A stretch of 64,000 bases of DNA from DASXUG01 sp036504995 (GTDB lineage Bacteria; Pseudomonadota; Gammaproteobacteria; Burkholderiales; Methylophilaceae), in the NCBI GenBank assembly GCA_036504995.1, contig DASXUG010000012.1:1-64000 (forward strand), written 5' to 3'. The stretch's first letter is position 1. Every line of letters starts with the position of its first letter. Below are positions 36,827-45,784 of this stretch, in pieces. The notes beneath the pieces were generated by a model. It made no database searches, was not told the DNA's origin, and worked only from the letters and a program-made list of their open reading frames with translations. The position numbers and the translations under genes are program-made.

Positions 36827-38284
36827 TTATTTCTTAGCCCAAGGTGCTTTTGTTAAAGACCACACTGGACTGTTGATGGCCATATCCATGTCACGAGCAA
36901 AGATGGCAAAGCCGTCATAACCGTGATATGGGCCTGAGTAATCCCAGCTATGCATTTGGCGGAAAGGTACGCCCATTTTTTGGAATACGTACTTCTCTTT
37001 AATCCCTGAACCCACTAAATCAGGTTGAACCGCCTCAACAAACTTCTCAAACTCATACCCTGTCACGTCGTCGTAGATTAAAGTGCCATCTTTTACGTAA
37101 TGTGTTGTACGTTGATAGTCATCGTTATGACCAAACTCATACCCTGTACCCACGACTTCCATGCCCAAGTCTTCATAAGCCCCAATCACGTGGCGTGGAC
37201 GCAAGCCACCTACAAACAACATCACTTTTTTACCTTGCAAACGTGGTTTGTATTTAGCAATTACGTCATCAGTGAGTTTTTTGTATTTGGCAATCACTTG
37301 CTCAGTTTTTTCTTTGATACTGTCATCAAAGAAGCTGGCAATTTTGCGTAATGACTCTTCGATTTTTGATGGGCCAAAGAAATTGTACTCAACCCAAGGC
37401 ACCCCATATTTTTCTTCCATATGGCGGCTGATGTAGTTCATTGAACGGTAGCAGTGCAACACATTCAATTTCGCTTTTGGTGTGTTTTCCAACTCAGCAA
37501 TTGAGCCGTCACCAGACCACTGTGCAATCACGCGTAAGCCCATTTCTTCGAGCAAAATACGGCTAGACCAAGCATCACCACCAATGTTGTAGTCACCTAT
37601 AATGGCGACATCATATGGCGAAGCTTCAAACTTGTTTTTGTCTGGATCTGTTTTATCAAAAACAAAGTCACGAATCGCATCATTAGCAATATGGTGACCT
37701 AAAGATTGTGAAACCCCACGAAACCCCTCACAGCGTACGGGGACGATGGTTTTACCCTCATACTCTTTAGCTTTTTTCTTGGCCACAGCTTCAATATCAT
37801 CACCAATCAAACCAATTGGGCATTCAGATTGAATTGAAATCCCTTTATTAAGCGGGAACAACTCTTGAATTTCATCAATAATTTTTTCCAATTTTTTATC
37901 ACCGCCAAATACGATGTCTTTTTCTTGGAAGTCAGAAGTAAATTGCATCGTGCCGTAAGAGTCGATACCTGTAGTACCAATGTAGTAGTTACGACGTGAA
38001 GCCCATGAATATTGACCACAACCCACAGGGCCGTGAGAAATATGGATCATGTCCTTAATCGGACCCCAAACCACGCCCTTAGAACCAGCATAAGCGCAAC
38101 CACGAATGGTCATCACACCTGGTAAAGATTTGATGTTAGATTTAACATCACAATCCGTTTTGCCTTCTTCATGCACATTAAGATGCTTAGCACGTCTTTT
38201 TGCACTTTTTTCTGGATAGGCTTTTAAAACCTCATCGATTAACTCTTTAGGATCGACACCTAACCTGTCAACAACTGCACTCAT
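36827..38284 (-). CDS. nifD: Nitrogenase MoFe protein alpha subunit NifD
   Basis: 485 residues. P-cluster Cys are at about 63 (RGCAYAG), 89 (GPVGCGQYSW) and in SECPIGLIGDD. FeMo-cofactor ligands are the Cys in NVLHCYRSMNYISRHME and the His in FRQMHSWDYSGPYHGYDG. The HCYRSMNYI context and length point to the molybdenum enzyme. A good AGGAG lies before the ATG. Confidence 0.97.
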   Translation of the reverse strand: MSAVVDRLGVDPKELIDEVLKAYPEKSAKRRAKHLNVHEEGKTDCDVKSNIKSLPGVMTIRGCAYAGSKGVVWGPIKDMIHISHGPVGCGQYSWASRRNYYIGTTGIDSYGTMQFTSDFQEKDIVFGGDKKLEKIIDEIQELFPLNKGISIQSECPIGLIGDDIEAVAKKKAKEYEGKTIVPVRCEGFRGVSQSLGHHIANDAIRDFVFDKTDPDKNKFEASPYDVAIIGDYNIGGDAWSSRILLEEMGLRVIAQWSGDGSIAELENTPKAKLNVLHCYRSMNYISRHMEEKYGVPWVEYNFFGPSKIEESLRKIASFFDDSIKEKTEQVIAKYKKLTDDVIAKYKPRLQGKKVMLFVGGLRPRHVIGAYEDLGMEVVGTGYEFGHNDDYQRTTHYVKDGTLIYDDVTGYEFEKFVEAVQPDLVGSGIKEKYVFQKMGVPFRQMHSWDYSGPYHGYDGFAIFARDMDMAINSPVWSLTKAPWAKK

Positions 38285-38363
38285 CTCATTCTCCTAAATC
38301 TAAAAATAAGTCGTAAAAATAAATCTGTAGTTAAAGAATCTGTTTCAAAAATTGTTTATTTCA

Positions 38364-38424
38364 AGCCCCCACAACCTTTGAAACAAATTCTTTGGGGGCT
38401 AGCAAGGAGTTACCCCCTTGCTAG
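38364..38424 (-). other. Two hairpins between nifH and nifD
   Basis: Stem A: CTAGCAAGG at 38399-38407 with CCTTGCTAG at 38416-38424. Stem B: AGCCCCC at 38364-38370 with GGGGGCT at 38394-38400. The stems share two bases, so they may form alternately. Such structures between nifH and nifD are commonly linked to higher nifH mRNA levels through RNA stabilisation or partial termination. Confidence 0.75.
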
Positions 38425-38434
38425 ATTTTGCTAG

Positions 38435-39310
38435 TTAAGCTACATGAGCAGCTTTACCAATAACAGTTTCGTCCTCTTTCTTCATGATGCCGAAGTCCAT
38501 CAATAAGTCTTCCAACTGATCCATAGTGATAGGGGTTGGGATAGTCCCGTTACCAGCATTAGCATGAATTTTTTGTGCTAATTGGCGGTATTCTTCAGCT
38601 TGTTTTGATTCTGGTGCGTACTCCAACACAGTCATACGACGCAACTCAGCGTGTTGTACGATGTTGTCGCGTGGAACAAAGTGAATTAACTTAGTACCCA
38701 ACATACCTGCCAAAGCTTCCGCCAGTTCCAGTTCTTTATCTGTTTGGCGCTCGTTACAAACCAAGCCACCTAAACGTACGCCGCCTGAGTTTGCATATTT
38801 AAGAACCCCTTTAGAAATGTTGTTAGCCGCATACATCGCCATCATTTCACCAGACATCACAATGTAAATTTCTTGTGCTTTGTTTTCGCGAATTGGCATT
38901 GCGAAACCGCCACAAACTACGTCACCTAAAACGTCATAAGAAACATAGTCAGCACCGTCATAAGCACCGTTTTCTTCTAAGAAATTGATAGAAGTAATAA
39001 CCCCGCGACCAGCGCAACCAACACCAGGTTCTGGGCCACCAGATTCAACACAACGAATATCGCGATAGCCAACCTTCATCACGTCTTCGAGTTCCAAATC
39101 TTCCACGCTACCAGCTTCAGCAGCTAGAGATAGCACTGTGTCTTGTGCTTTCGCATGTAAGATCAAACGTGTCGAGTCAGCTTTAGGATCGCAGCCAACG
39201 ATAAGAATTTTCTGACCCATCTCAGCAAGAGCAGCCAGAGTATTTTGTGAGGTAGTGGATTTACCAATACCGCCTTTGCCGTAAAAAGCAATTTGACGTA
39301 ATGCAGCCAT
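38435..39310 (-). CDS. nifH: Nitrogenase iron protein NifH
   Basis: 291 residues. P-loop GKGGIGKST at 11-19, and cluster Cys at 99 (GVGCAGRG) and 133 (DVVCGG). Arg102 in the GCAGRG motif is the residue ADP-ribosylated by DraT, and draT/draG are encoded nearby. It is preceded by AAGGAG. First gene of nifHDK-ferredoxin, under a sigma-54/NifA promoter. Confidence 0.98.
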   Translation of the reverse strand: MAALRQIAFYGKGGIGKSTTSQNTLAALAEMGQKILIVGCDPKADSTRLILHAKAQDTVLSLAAEAGSVEDLELEDVMKVGYRDIRCVESGGPEPGVGCAGRGVITSINFLEENGAYDGADYVSYDVLGDVVCGGFAMPIRENKAQEIYIVMSGEMMAMYAANNISKGVLKYANSGGVRLGGLVCNERQTDKELELAEALAGMLGTKLIHFVPRDNIVQHAELRRMTVLEYAPESKQAEEYRQLAQKIHANAGNGTIPTPITMDQLEDLLMDFGIMKKEDETVIGKAAHVA

Positions 39311-39439
39311 GCTAATACTCCTTTATTAAAAAAATAAAACTCGTTAAACAGATTGCCGCCGGGCTTCCGATTCCGAATCGCAACGTATCACTCTTCTTTT
39401 CCAGCGCCGGATGGTTAATCGGTCATGCACTTGGCTTAC

Positions 39440-39455
39440 TGCAAAGGCTGTGCCA
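39440..39455 (-). promoter_or_regulatory. Sigma-54 promoter of nifHDK
   Basis: Minus strand: TGGCACAGCCTTTGCA, an excellent -24/-12 match with GG-N10-GC spacing. It gives a leader of about 120 bases before the nifH ATG. Confidence 0.93.
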
Positions 39456-39535
39456 ACATCAGTTTATTTTTATAACAAATTGAATTTATTAGAATATTTT
39501 CTATAAAAGTGAAGTTATTACGGTATTTATAGAGG

Positions 39536-39551
39536 TGTCGCAAACCTAACA
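39536..39551. promoter_or_regulatory. NifA upstream activator site shared by divergent nif promoters
   Basis: TGT-CGCAAACCTA-ACA, a full TGT-N10-ACA. It is 80 bases upstream of the nifH -24 element and about 144 bases upstream of the divergent haemoglobin promoter, the usual distance range for NifA enhancers. Confidence 0.85.
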
Positions 39552-39694
39552 AACCTGCAAACATACGTTACATTAGGAACAAATATTTCCACCACAAATC
39601 CTCTTAAAAAATCCCGTAATTTCATTAACAGAAATAATATAAAAATATTAAAAATCAATAATTTAAAACTTGTCCGAAACCTATTTTTATATCT

Positions 39695-39710
39695 TGGTAT
39701 AACACTTGCT
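39695..39710 (+). promoter_or_regulatory. Sigma-54 promoter of the haemoglobin-draTG operon
   Basis: TGGTATAACACTTGCT, GG-N10-GC. The -24 part is weaker than at nifH (TGGTAT instead of TGGCAC). It lies 39 bases before the haemoglobin start. Confidence 0.78.
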
Positions 39711-39748
39711 GAAAGAGCTTTAGTCACACTTTATAGAGGCTGAGCAAA

Positions 39749-40204
39749 ATGATGACCAACTCCACTCCTATGCCAGAACGTTCGGGGCTAAAACCTATCC
39801 CGCAGATTATGCAAAACCCGCACTTTGAAATGCTGGGTGGCGAGGCGGAGGTAGAAAAGCTAGTGACTCAGTTTTACTTTTATATGGATACATTGCCTGA
39901 GGCAGCCGATATTCGGAAACTGCATGAGCCAGATTTGACGCATACCAAACAAGTGTTAGTGAAATTTTTAATTGAGTGGCTAGGCGGGCCTAAGGTCTAC
40001 TCTGCTGAACGCGGACATCCCAAGCTACGTCAAAAACATTTGGCTTTTCCGATTGATGAAAAAGCACGTGACGCTTGGATGCTCTGTATGAAACGCGCAA
40101 TGGATGATGTAGTCAGCAATGCCACGCTCAAGCAACAAATGGAACAAGCTTTTTTTAAAACCGCGGATTTTATTCGCAATCAACCTGGGAGTAACCACAT
40201 ATGA
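39749..40204 (+). CDS. Group II truncated haemoglobin (GlbO-type)
   Basis: 151 residues. The B-helix QFYFYMD gives the distal Tyr, and the F-helix HPKLRQKHLAFPI carries the proximal His (about 97). These fit a 2-on-2 haemoglobin. It could bind or detoxify O2 or NO near nitrogenase. It is the first gene of an operon with an unknown protein, draT, draG and an ArsC-like protein, under a nif promoter. Met2 is an alternative start. Confidence 0.92.
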   Translation: MMTNSTPMPERSGLKPIPQIMQNPHFEMLGGEAEVEKLVTQFYFYMDTLPEAADIRKLHEPDLTHTKQVLVKFLIEWLGGPKVYSAERGHPKLRQKHLAFPIDEKARDAWMLCMKRAMDDVVSNATLKQQMEQAFFKTADFIRNQPGSNHI

Positions 40205-40791
40205 CTACGCTACAACAAACGGCATTTGCAAAATTGGATGCGCAAAAGCGCTTACAAAACCCTGTGCTCAAAGAGGCCACCAAGAAACCTGGTCGCTTTG
40301 GTTTTAGAGGTGAACTGGCTATTAAATTTTCTGAACAATTAGCGGATGAAGCGCGTCCACCAGAAATCACCGCTGACCAAGTCATGGCAATTGCTTACGA
40401 GGGTGAGTCAGGTATTCCATTTTTCACTGGTTATTTATTGTCATTTGAATACCTCAACTTAGTGGTTGAAGCCTTAGGCGATACGCTGAAACCAGACGGT
40501 AAGTATTTTATTTTCTGCAACAATATTGATTTACTTAAAAAATACCAAGTGCAAATGGGGGGCGCAACGTTCTATATTTTCCCATTAGATGAATCTACTG
40601 TTTACAACGAATTATTAGAGTTATTACGCTTAGAAAAAAATGACCTGAAAAAATTAGACACTGCATCTAAACTGGATGTTGTCGCAGACAAAGCATTAAC
40701 TTTTACGGCTAATTACCCAGTGATCACCTATGAAGAGGGGTTAAAGCTAATGGGACCTGTGCGTAACCCTAATGAGAATCGTCCAGTTTAG
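40201..40791 (+). CDS. Uncharacterised protein between haemoglobin and draT
   Basis: 196 residues, no signal peptide or membrane segment, one Cys. It looks like an alpha/beta cytoplasmic protein; the central part (KYFIFCNNIDLLKKYQVQMG, FYIFPLDESTVYNELLELL) is the best-ordered stretch. It overlaps the haemoglobin stop by 4 bases (ATGA) and lies 22 bases before draT. I do not recognise a family. Co-expression with globin and DraT/DraG suggests a role in nitrogenase protection or its switch-off. Confidence 0.8.
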   Translation: MTTLQQTAFAKLDAQKRLQNPVLKEATKKPGRFGFRGELAIKFSEQLADEARPPEITADQVMAIAYEGESGIPFFTGYLLSFEYLNLVVEALGDTLKPDGKYFIFCNNIDLLKKYQVQMGGATFYIFPLDESTVYNELLELLRLEKNDLKKLDTASKLDVVADKALTFTANYPVITYEEGLKLMGPVRNPNENRPV

Positions 40792-40813
40792 TCAATAAAG
40801 GTAAGCGCCAAAT

Positions 40814-41695
40814 ATGCGTTTGCCTTTACCTAATATGGGGTCATCAAACGAGACTGATGTTCTCAACGCTGAACGATGGGATTCCACCAATCTAGTAGGA
40901 ATCCCATCTGGCTTAATTGCGTCAGTAGCGTTCAATGATCAGCCACAGCATTTAAGAATCGCTGGGGCATTAGAGTCGCACCGTGGTTTATTTCATTTAT
41001 TGGAAGAGTCAAAAAACCACGCAGATGCTGCTATCAAATTTAAGCGCTATATGCAGCTAGTGTTTCAGCTAAAACCCACAAAATATGAACGCTTACACGC
41101 TGAAGTAAGACGGTTTCGACCAAGCTATCTCAAGTTAATGGAAGGCTGGGGCTTTGATTCCAATAGCCCACAAGGTGCTGTGTTAAAAGGTTGGGTTGAA
41201 AATCGTTTTGGCATGGCGCCAACTTTCCATAAAGCACCGTTACAACAATATCCATCTCCAGCGTGGACAAGTTATTTACAGGAAAAATATGCCTGTCGCT
41301 TTCATAACAACAACATCTACCAGCAATTGGATTTACTGTATGAGTTCTGCCAGTTCGTGATTACTCGCTACGGTTTACCACACGCTAATAAAGCAGATAC
41401 ACATGTCACGTTGTGGCGTGGCATCAATTTGCATGATGAACCCAATTTGTCTATTGGAAAAAATATTGCAAATAAATCAAGCAAGGAACCATTGATCGTT
41501 AGGCTTAACAACTTAGTTTCACTTACCACATCAAGAGAGCGGGCAGATGAGTTTGGCGATTGGCTATTAGAACTGCAAGTACCCAAAGTAAAGATCTTGT
41601 TTTTCCCGCAGCTACTACAAAACCAATCATTATCGGGTGAAGGTGAAGTGCTCGCTTTAGGTGGGCTTTACCACGCAAAGGCAAGCTATGTCTAA
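40814..41695 (+). CDS. draT: Dinitrogenase reductase ADP-ribosyltransferase DraT
   Basis: 293 residues. Matches DraT throughout: NLVGIPSGLIASVAFNDQP near the N-terminus, KPTKYERLHAEVRRFRPSYLKLMEGWGFDSN, then VTLWRGIN and SLTTSRERADEFGDW, the NAD-binding core. The ESxE-like end is GEGEVLALGG. It transfers ADP-ribose from NAD to Arg102 of NifH and inactivates nitrogenase on ammonium or energy downshift. It overlaps draG by 8 bases. Confidence 0.95.
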   Translation: MRLPLPNMGSSNETDVLNAERWDSTNLVGIPSGLIASVAFNDQPQHLRIAGALESHRGLFHLLEESKNHADAAIKFKRYMQLVFQLKPTKYERLHAEVRRFRPSYLKLMEGWGFDSNSPQGAVLKGWVENRFGMAPTFHKAPLQQYPSPAWTSYLQEKYACRFHNNNIYQQLDLLYEFCQFVITRYGLPHANKADTHVTLWRGINLHDEPNLSIGKNIANKSSKEPLIVRLNNLVSLTTSRERADEFGDWLLELQVPKVKILFFPQLLQNQSLSGEGEVLALGGLYHAKASYV

Positions 41696-42614
41696 AACCA
41701 TACAAGACAAGGTATTAGGCGCATATTTAGGCTTAGCAGTTGGTGATGCCCTTGGCGCACCGTGGGAGTTTCTCACTAAACGTGAAATTGCACACCGAGG
41801 TATTCCCAACGAAATGATAGGCGGTGGCTGGCTTAAGCTAAAACTTGGGCAAGTCACAGATGATACAGAAATGTCTCTATGTCTGGGCCGCGCATGGTTA
41901 CAAGCAAAAGGTTGGGATAGCCAGCTGTCAGCACAATATTTTACGGAATGGCTTAAACACTACCCGATTGATGTTGGTAACACCTGTCGTCGCGGCATAC
42001 GACGCTTTATGTTGGATGGTAGCCTGCAATCCCCTCCAAGTGAAGGCGATGGTGGCAATGGAGCAGCCATGCGCATCCTACCCATTGCCATTGCCACTTA
42101 CGGCGACGATGGCATGTTTGCACAAGCGGCTATCGAGCAAGCACATATCACCCACAACCACCCGCTTTCAGATGCAGCGACTCTCACGCTGGGGCGCATG
42201 GTGCATGTGTTATTTGCTGGGCAAGGCGTAAAAGTTTGCCGCTTATTGGTGAACGTTTTAATTAAAGCTTACCCACAATTCAGGTTTACCCCCTACCCTG
42301 GGCGGGCCAGCGGTTATATCGTGGATACCATGCAAACTGTTTTGCATCACTTCTTTTACACAGACAATTTTGAAGATTGCCTAGTACAAACGATTAGCCA
42401 AGGCGAGGATGCGGATACCACAGGCGCCATTGTCGGCATGCTGGCAGGTGCCTTATACGGCGCAGATGCTATCCCCCAACGCTGGCTGGATAAGCTAAAT
42501 GCTAATGTGCGCGCGGAAGTCGAACAGCAAGCCATCGCTTTATTAAATTATGCTTTAACCTTTAACAAAAGTTTACTTGGAGAGTTACCACATGGCTATC
42601 GTCACATTTTATGA
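41688..42614 (+). CDS. draG: ADP-ribosyl-[dinitrogen reductase] hydrolase DraG
   Basis: About 308 residues from ATG 41688, inside the end of draT; the longer ORF start at 41661 is in the draT shadow. Dimanganese-site motifs are present: GDALGAPWEF near the N-terminus, TDDTEMSLCL, DGGNGAAMRILPIA and GEDADTTGAIVGMLAGALYG. It removes the ADP-ribose and reactivates NifH. The end overlaps the next gene by 23 bases. Confidence 0.95.
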   Translation: MSKTIQDKVLGAYLGLAVGDALGAPWEFLTKREIAHRGIPNEMIGGGWLKLKLGQVTDDTEMSLCLGRAWLQAKGWDSQLSAQYFTEWLKHYPIDVGNTCRRGIRRFMLDGSLQSPPSEGDGGNGAAMRILPIAIATYGDDGMFAQAAIEQAHITHNHPLSDAATLTLGRMVHVLFAGQGVKVCRLLVNVLIKAYPQFRFTPYPGRASGYIVDTMQTVLHHFFYTDNFEDCLVQTISQGEDADTTGAIVGMLAGALYGADAIPQRWLDKLNANVRAEVEQQAIALLNYALTFNKSLLGELPHGYRHIL

Positions 42615-43005
42615 AAAGCCAGGTTGCGGCAATAACAGCAAACAAAAAATGTTGCTGGCGCAAGCAGGCCATACCGTATGGGCGAAAAGCCTACTCACCG
42701 AACTTTGGACACGCGAACGCCTGCTACAATTTTTTGGCAACAAACGCGTGACCGAATGGTTTAATCGCGCTGCACCCAAAATCAAATCAGGCGAAATTAA
42801 CCCTGAAAATATAGATGCAGAAACCGCCATCGCCATGATGCTAGCCGACCCCTTATTAATTAGACGTCCATTGATCGAAGTAGAAGGCAGACGTGAGATT
42901 GGCTTTGATGCCGAGTTAATAGATGCATGGTTAGGGTTAAACAAGTCACCAGAGAGGAATTTAGAAACTTGCAATAAGTCACATCAAGAAAAGTCCTGTT
43001 CCTAA
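42592..43005 (+). CDS. ArsC-family nitrogenase-associated protein (NifO-like)
   Basis: About 137 residues from ATG 42592 (GGAG upstream). Thioredoxin-fold ArsC/Spx-type: VTFYEKPGCGNNSKQK with a single active-site Cys at 12, then the RRPLIEVEG loop. Proteins of this nif-associated subfamily include NifO. The C-terminal tail has two further Cys (ETCNKSHQEKSC). It is the last gene of the globin-draTG operon. Confidence 0.88.
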   Translation: MAIVTFYEKPGCGNNSKQKMLLAQAGHTVWAKSLLTELWTRERLLQFFGNKRVTEWFNRAAPKIKSGEINPENIDAETAIAMMLADPLLIRRPLIEVEGRREIGFDAELIDAWLGLNKSPERNLETCNKSHQEKSCS

Positions 43006-43126
43006 ATTGAAGTCGTGTATTTCACATTACCGATACGCCTCATATGTGTTGTATGGTCGCCCTCGCGAATTGACTTAAATAGCCTTTTTGTACGGCAAAG
43101 GCTCGCAAATTTTCGCTCCTTTGTTT

Positions 43127-43142
43127 TGGCACTCTTTTTGCA
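43127..43142 (+). promoter_or_regulatory. Sigma-54 promoter of the AAA ATPase gene
   Basis: TGGCACTCTTTTTGCA, a near-consensus -24/-12 promoter, 55 bases before the start codon. Upstream is a small hairpin (AGCCTTT 43081-43087, AAAGGCT 43097-43103) that may end the preceding operon. Confidence 0.9.
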
Positions 43143-43153
43143 CCAATCTTTAC

Positions 43154-43181
43154 TGTCAGACACTTTGTCATCTTTGCGACA
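43154..43181. promoter_or_regulatory. Downstream element with NifA-type site before the AAA ATPase gene
   Basis: A 28-base element, 23 of 28 identical without gaps to the one at 45823-45850. It ends with TGT-CATCTTTGCG-ACA at 43166-43181, a perfect TGT-N10-ACA. Unlike normal NifA enhancers it lies after the promoter, in the predicted leader, 15 bases before the start codon. Confidence 0.65.
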
Positions 43182-43196
43182 ATACGGGAGTGTGCC

Positions 43197-44891
43197 ATGA
43201 ATCTACAAATTGACCGTGCTTATATTGAGGCGATGGTTGAGAAATTTCCTGCGCTGGAGGCGCTTAAAGAGCAATTGCGCTTTGGTCATCGCATTGAGGT
43301 GGCGTTTAATCAATTTGCGCCTGCAGAATTAGATTTTCTGATTAAGCTGTATCAAATGGCTGGTGAGACCATGCAAGGCCGCGCGGCGCAATTGTTAACG
43401 CTGCAACAGGCCTTTCAATTTCAGGGACAACGCTTTGCTACGGAAGACTTAGAGCAACTGGTGCCTGAAATCTCCAAGTATTTAACACAAGATGCAATCC
43501 GCGGCTGGTTGTTCAGCATGAATGTAGCGGGCAAACCGCTGGCGTACGTAGTATCGCGTTTAGATTATGTACCTGCTTCAAATGATGAAACAGGTAAGGT
43601 GTATATTGAGCTAAAGGCCAACGCCAAGGCGACCTTGGCCAATAATACTATTCGTATCACAGCCGCAGATATTGTAGGCAAAACCGTGAGCGAGATTTTT
43701 GCAGGCAAAGGTTTTTTGAAAGAAACCTCTGCGTTAATGGCCGATTATGATCGTAGTGCGGCACTGTATTTTGATTGGCGTGCGCAATACGGGGCACAGT
43801 TTTCAGGTAGTGGTACTGCGTTTTTTGCGGAAGACCCAAGTGCTAATCACCGCAGTACAGACTGGACACGTAAAGACGTTGTAGTACTCTCCGCCAGCGG
43901 GGGCAGAGCACGTTTAGTGAATGATGAAGACATTATCCCCAACCGTGTGACCACTTTAGAGGTCACTGGCGAGATACTCGCGCAGTACCTTGGCAAAGCC
44001 GCCAAGAGCAATAAATATGAGGCAGAGTCTGAGGTCAAGACTGCGCAGGCAGCGATCCCAGATGGATTATTCACGCAGTTACCTGTGCATGGTTACATCT
44101 TGATGTTTCATTTAGATTTGCATCATTACGTTTGGGTACATGTAGATGACGTAACCCCTTACGCCTATCAGCCAGCGCTGAAAGACAAACTGGTGTTACC
44201 CCCAGAGCAGACGGATTTGATTGACATCCTGACCGCCGAAATGGACGTGTTAATGGATGATATTGTGGCGGGAAAATCAGGCGGCACGACTGTGTTGTGT
44301 GCTGGCCCTGCTGGTGTTGGCAAAACACTGACAGCAGAAGTTTATTCTGAAATTATTAAACGCCCGCTCTACCGCGTACATTCTGGGCAACTAGGGTTGA
44401 ATGTGACAGAGATGGAAGCAGCGCTTAAGGATGTATTAACCCGCGCCCAGCGCTGGGGAGCCGTAATGTTGATTGATGAGGCCGATGTGTATATTCGGCG
44501 TCGTGATAACAATATGGCAGCCAATGCGGTAGTCGGTGTATTTTTGCGCGTGTTGGAATACTTTAACGGCCTGCTGTTCCTCACCACCAACCGCGTGGAT
44601 GATATTGATGAGGCCATCGTCTCGCGTTGTATCGCCATGATTAAATTTTATACACCTGATTTAGATGCGCGCGCGAAAATTTGGCGGGTGATGAGTGACC
44701 AGTTTGGTTTGATTATAGATGATGATTTAATTGCGACACTGGCAGAGGTTTTTCCAGATGCATCAGGCCGCGACATTAAAGGGTTAGCCAAACTCACCGC
44801 AAAATATTGCAGCCATAAACAAGTCGCTCCCACATTAGAAGTGTTTAAACGTTGCTCGGTATTCCGCGGTATGGATCTTGAAAAGGCTTAA
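43197..44891 (+). CDS. AAA-family ATPase of unknown function, nif-regulated
   Basis: 564 residues. The first 350 residues match nothing I recognise. The C-terminal AAA module has Walker A GPAGVGKT at 370-377, Walker B VMLIDEAD at 423-430, sensor-1 LLFLTTNRVDD and a sensor-2 region (FPDASGRDIKGLAKL). Its ATPase core resembles proteins that remodel or unfold partner proteins, such as Rubisco activase-type or BCS1-like AAA proteins. The start has GGGAG six bases upstream. A strong sigma-54 promoter makes a role in nitrogenase maturation, repair or protection likely, but the substrate is unknown. Confidence 0.85.
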   Translation: MNLQIDRAYIEAMVEKFPALEALKEQLRFGHRIEVAFNQFAPAELDFLIKLYQMAGETMQGRAAQLLTLQQAFQFQGQRFATEDLEQLVPEISKYLTQDAIRGWLFSMNVAGKPLAYVVSRLDYVPASNDETGKVYIELKANAKATLANNTIRITAADIVGKTVSEIFAGKGFLKETSALMADYDRSAALYFDWRAQYGAQFSGSGTAFFAEDPSANHRSTDWTRKDVVVLSASGGRARLVNDEDIIPNRVTTLEVTGEILAQYLGKAAKSNKYEAESEVKTAQAAIPDGLFTQLPVHGYILMFHLDLHHYVWVHVDDVTPYAYQPALKDKLVLPPEQTDLIDILTAEMDVLMDDIVAGKSGGTTVLCAGPAGVGKTLTAEVYSEIIKRPLYRVHSGQLGLNVTEMEAALKDVLTRAQRWGAVMLIDEADVYIRRRDNNMAANAVVGVFLRVLEYFNGLLFLTTNRVDDIDEAIVSRCIAMIKFYTPDLDARAKIWRVMSDQFGLIIDDDLIATLAEVFPDASGRDIKGLAKLTAKYCSHKQVAPTLEVFKRCSVFRGMDLEKA

Positions 44892-44903
44892 CTTTCCCAC
44901 ATC

Positions 44904-45704
44904 TTAACGCTCCCAAAGATAGACACTGGATTGCACCCCTAGGATATTCAACGCAAAAAAATCAGTGCAAGCACTTTGCGCTACCCCATAACAAACGTGT
45001 AATGGCAATAAGTGCTCTTCTCTGGGATGGCAAAAGCGTGCATAAGGCGCATCAGCCCATTGGATAAGTCGTTGCCTTCTTTCCTCTTCAGTCATTACAG
45101 TGCTGGAGCACGTCTCTATTAACCAATCTTCAAAAGCTTGATTCATCATATTGCGGTCGGCTGATGGCGCAAAAAATGCTCGCATATTATGGAAGCTAAA
45201 ACCAGAACCGATAATAAGTAAGTTGTCGTACTGCAGGTCACTCAGCGCCTGCCCTATCTTGATATGCTTGTCAGGATCTAAGCCATGAACTAAAGATAAC
45301 TGCACACATGGAATATCTGCTTCTGGGTACATGATTTTGAGTGGCACAAACACACCATGGTCCAAGCCCCGCTCGGCGTCTAAACTGCTATCTATGCCAG
45401 CACTGCTTAAGGCTTGATTGACTAAATTTGCCAACACTGGCTCACCTGGGCAAGCGTACTCTATACGGTAAGATTCTTCTGGAAAACCGTAATAATCGTA
45501 AATCAGCGAAGGTGTAGCAGTAGAGGTGATAGTCGCGATCTTTTCTTCCCAGTGCGCACTCACCACAATTATGGCACTTGGCTTTTTGATAGTTGCTGCT
45601 ATATTGTTTAAGTGCTCCACCATTTCCACATGGCTTTTATCTCCCAGCAATGGCATAGGGCCACCACCATGTGACAAAAATAATACGCGATGCTGCTTAC
45701 TCAC
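44904..45704 (-). CDS. DODA-type class III extradiol ring-cleavage dioxygenase
   Basis: 266 residues. Family motifs: LFLSHGGGPMPLL at the N-terminus, VVSAHWEEK and GLDHGVFVPLKIMYPEADIPCVQLS, then IIGSGFSFHNMR. The His ligands for Fe/Zn are in SHGG, SAHWE and LDHG. Close relatives are YgiD-like 4,5-DOPA dioxygenases. It lies opposite and between two nif-regulated units and has no visible sigma-54 promoter, so it may be unrelated to nitrogen fixation. Confidence 0.9.
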   Translation of the reverse strand: MSKQHRVLFLSHGGGPMPLLGDKSHVEMVEHLNNIAATIKKPSAIIVVSAHWEEKIATITSTATPSLIYDYYGFPEESYRIEYACPGEPVLANLVNQALSSAGIDSSLDAERGLDHGVFVPLKIMYPEADIPCVQLSLVHGLDPDKHIKIGQALSDLQYDNLLIIGSGFSFHNMRAFFAPSADRNMMNQAFEDWLIETCSSTVMTEEERRQRLIQWADAPYARFCHPREEHLLPLHVCYGVAQSACTDFFALNILGVQSSVYLWER

Positions 45705-45784
45705 TCAACTCTCCAATTTCAACGCTTTTTACAATTTCTAATGTATAGCACGCATATCTAATCCACAAGCAACTTTTTCTGGAT

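Larger units (their letters stand above)
39311..39748. other. Divergent nif control region between nifH and the haemoglobin operon
   Basis: About 440 AT-rich bases without a gene. It carries a sigma-54 promoter for each direction and one TGT-N10-ACA site between them. The nifH leader (about 130 bases) contains a small hairpin around CGATTCCGAATCG near 39368-39380. Confidence 0.8.

Noticed and set aside
44904..45704. DODA-type dioxygenase as part of the nif system
   Set aside because: It is on the opposite strand, has no visible sigma-54 promoter, and the family has no known nif role.
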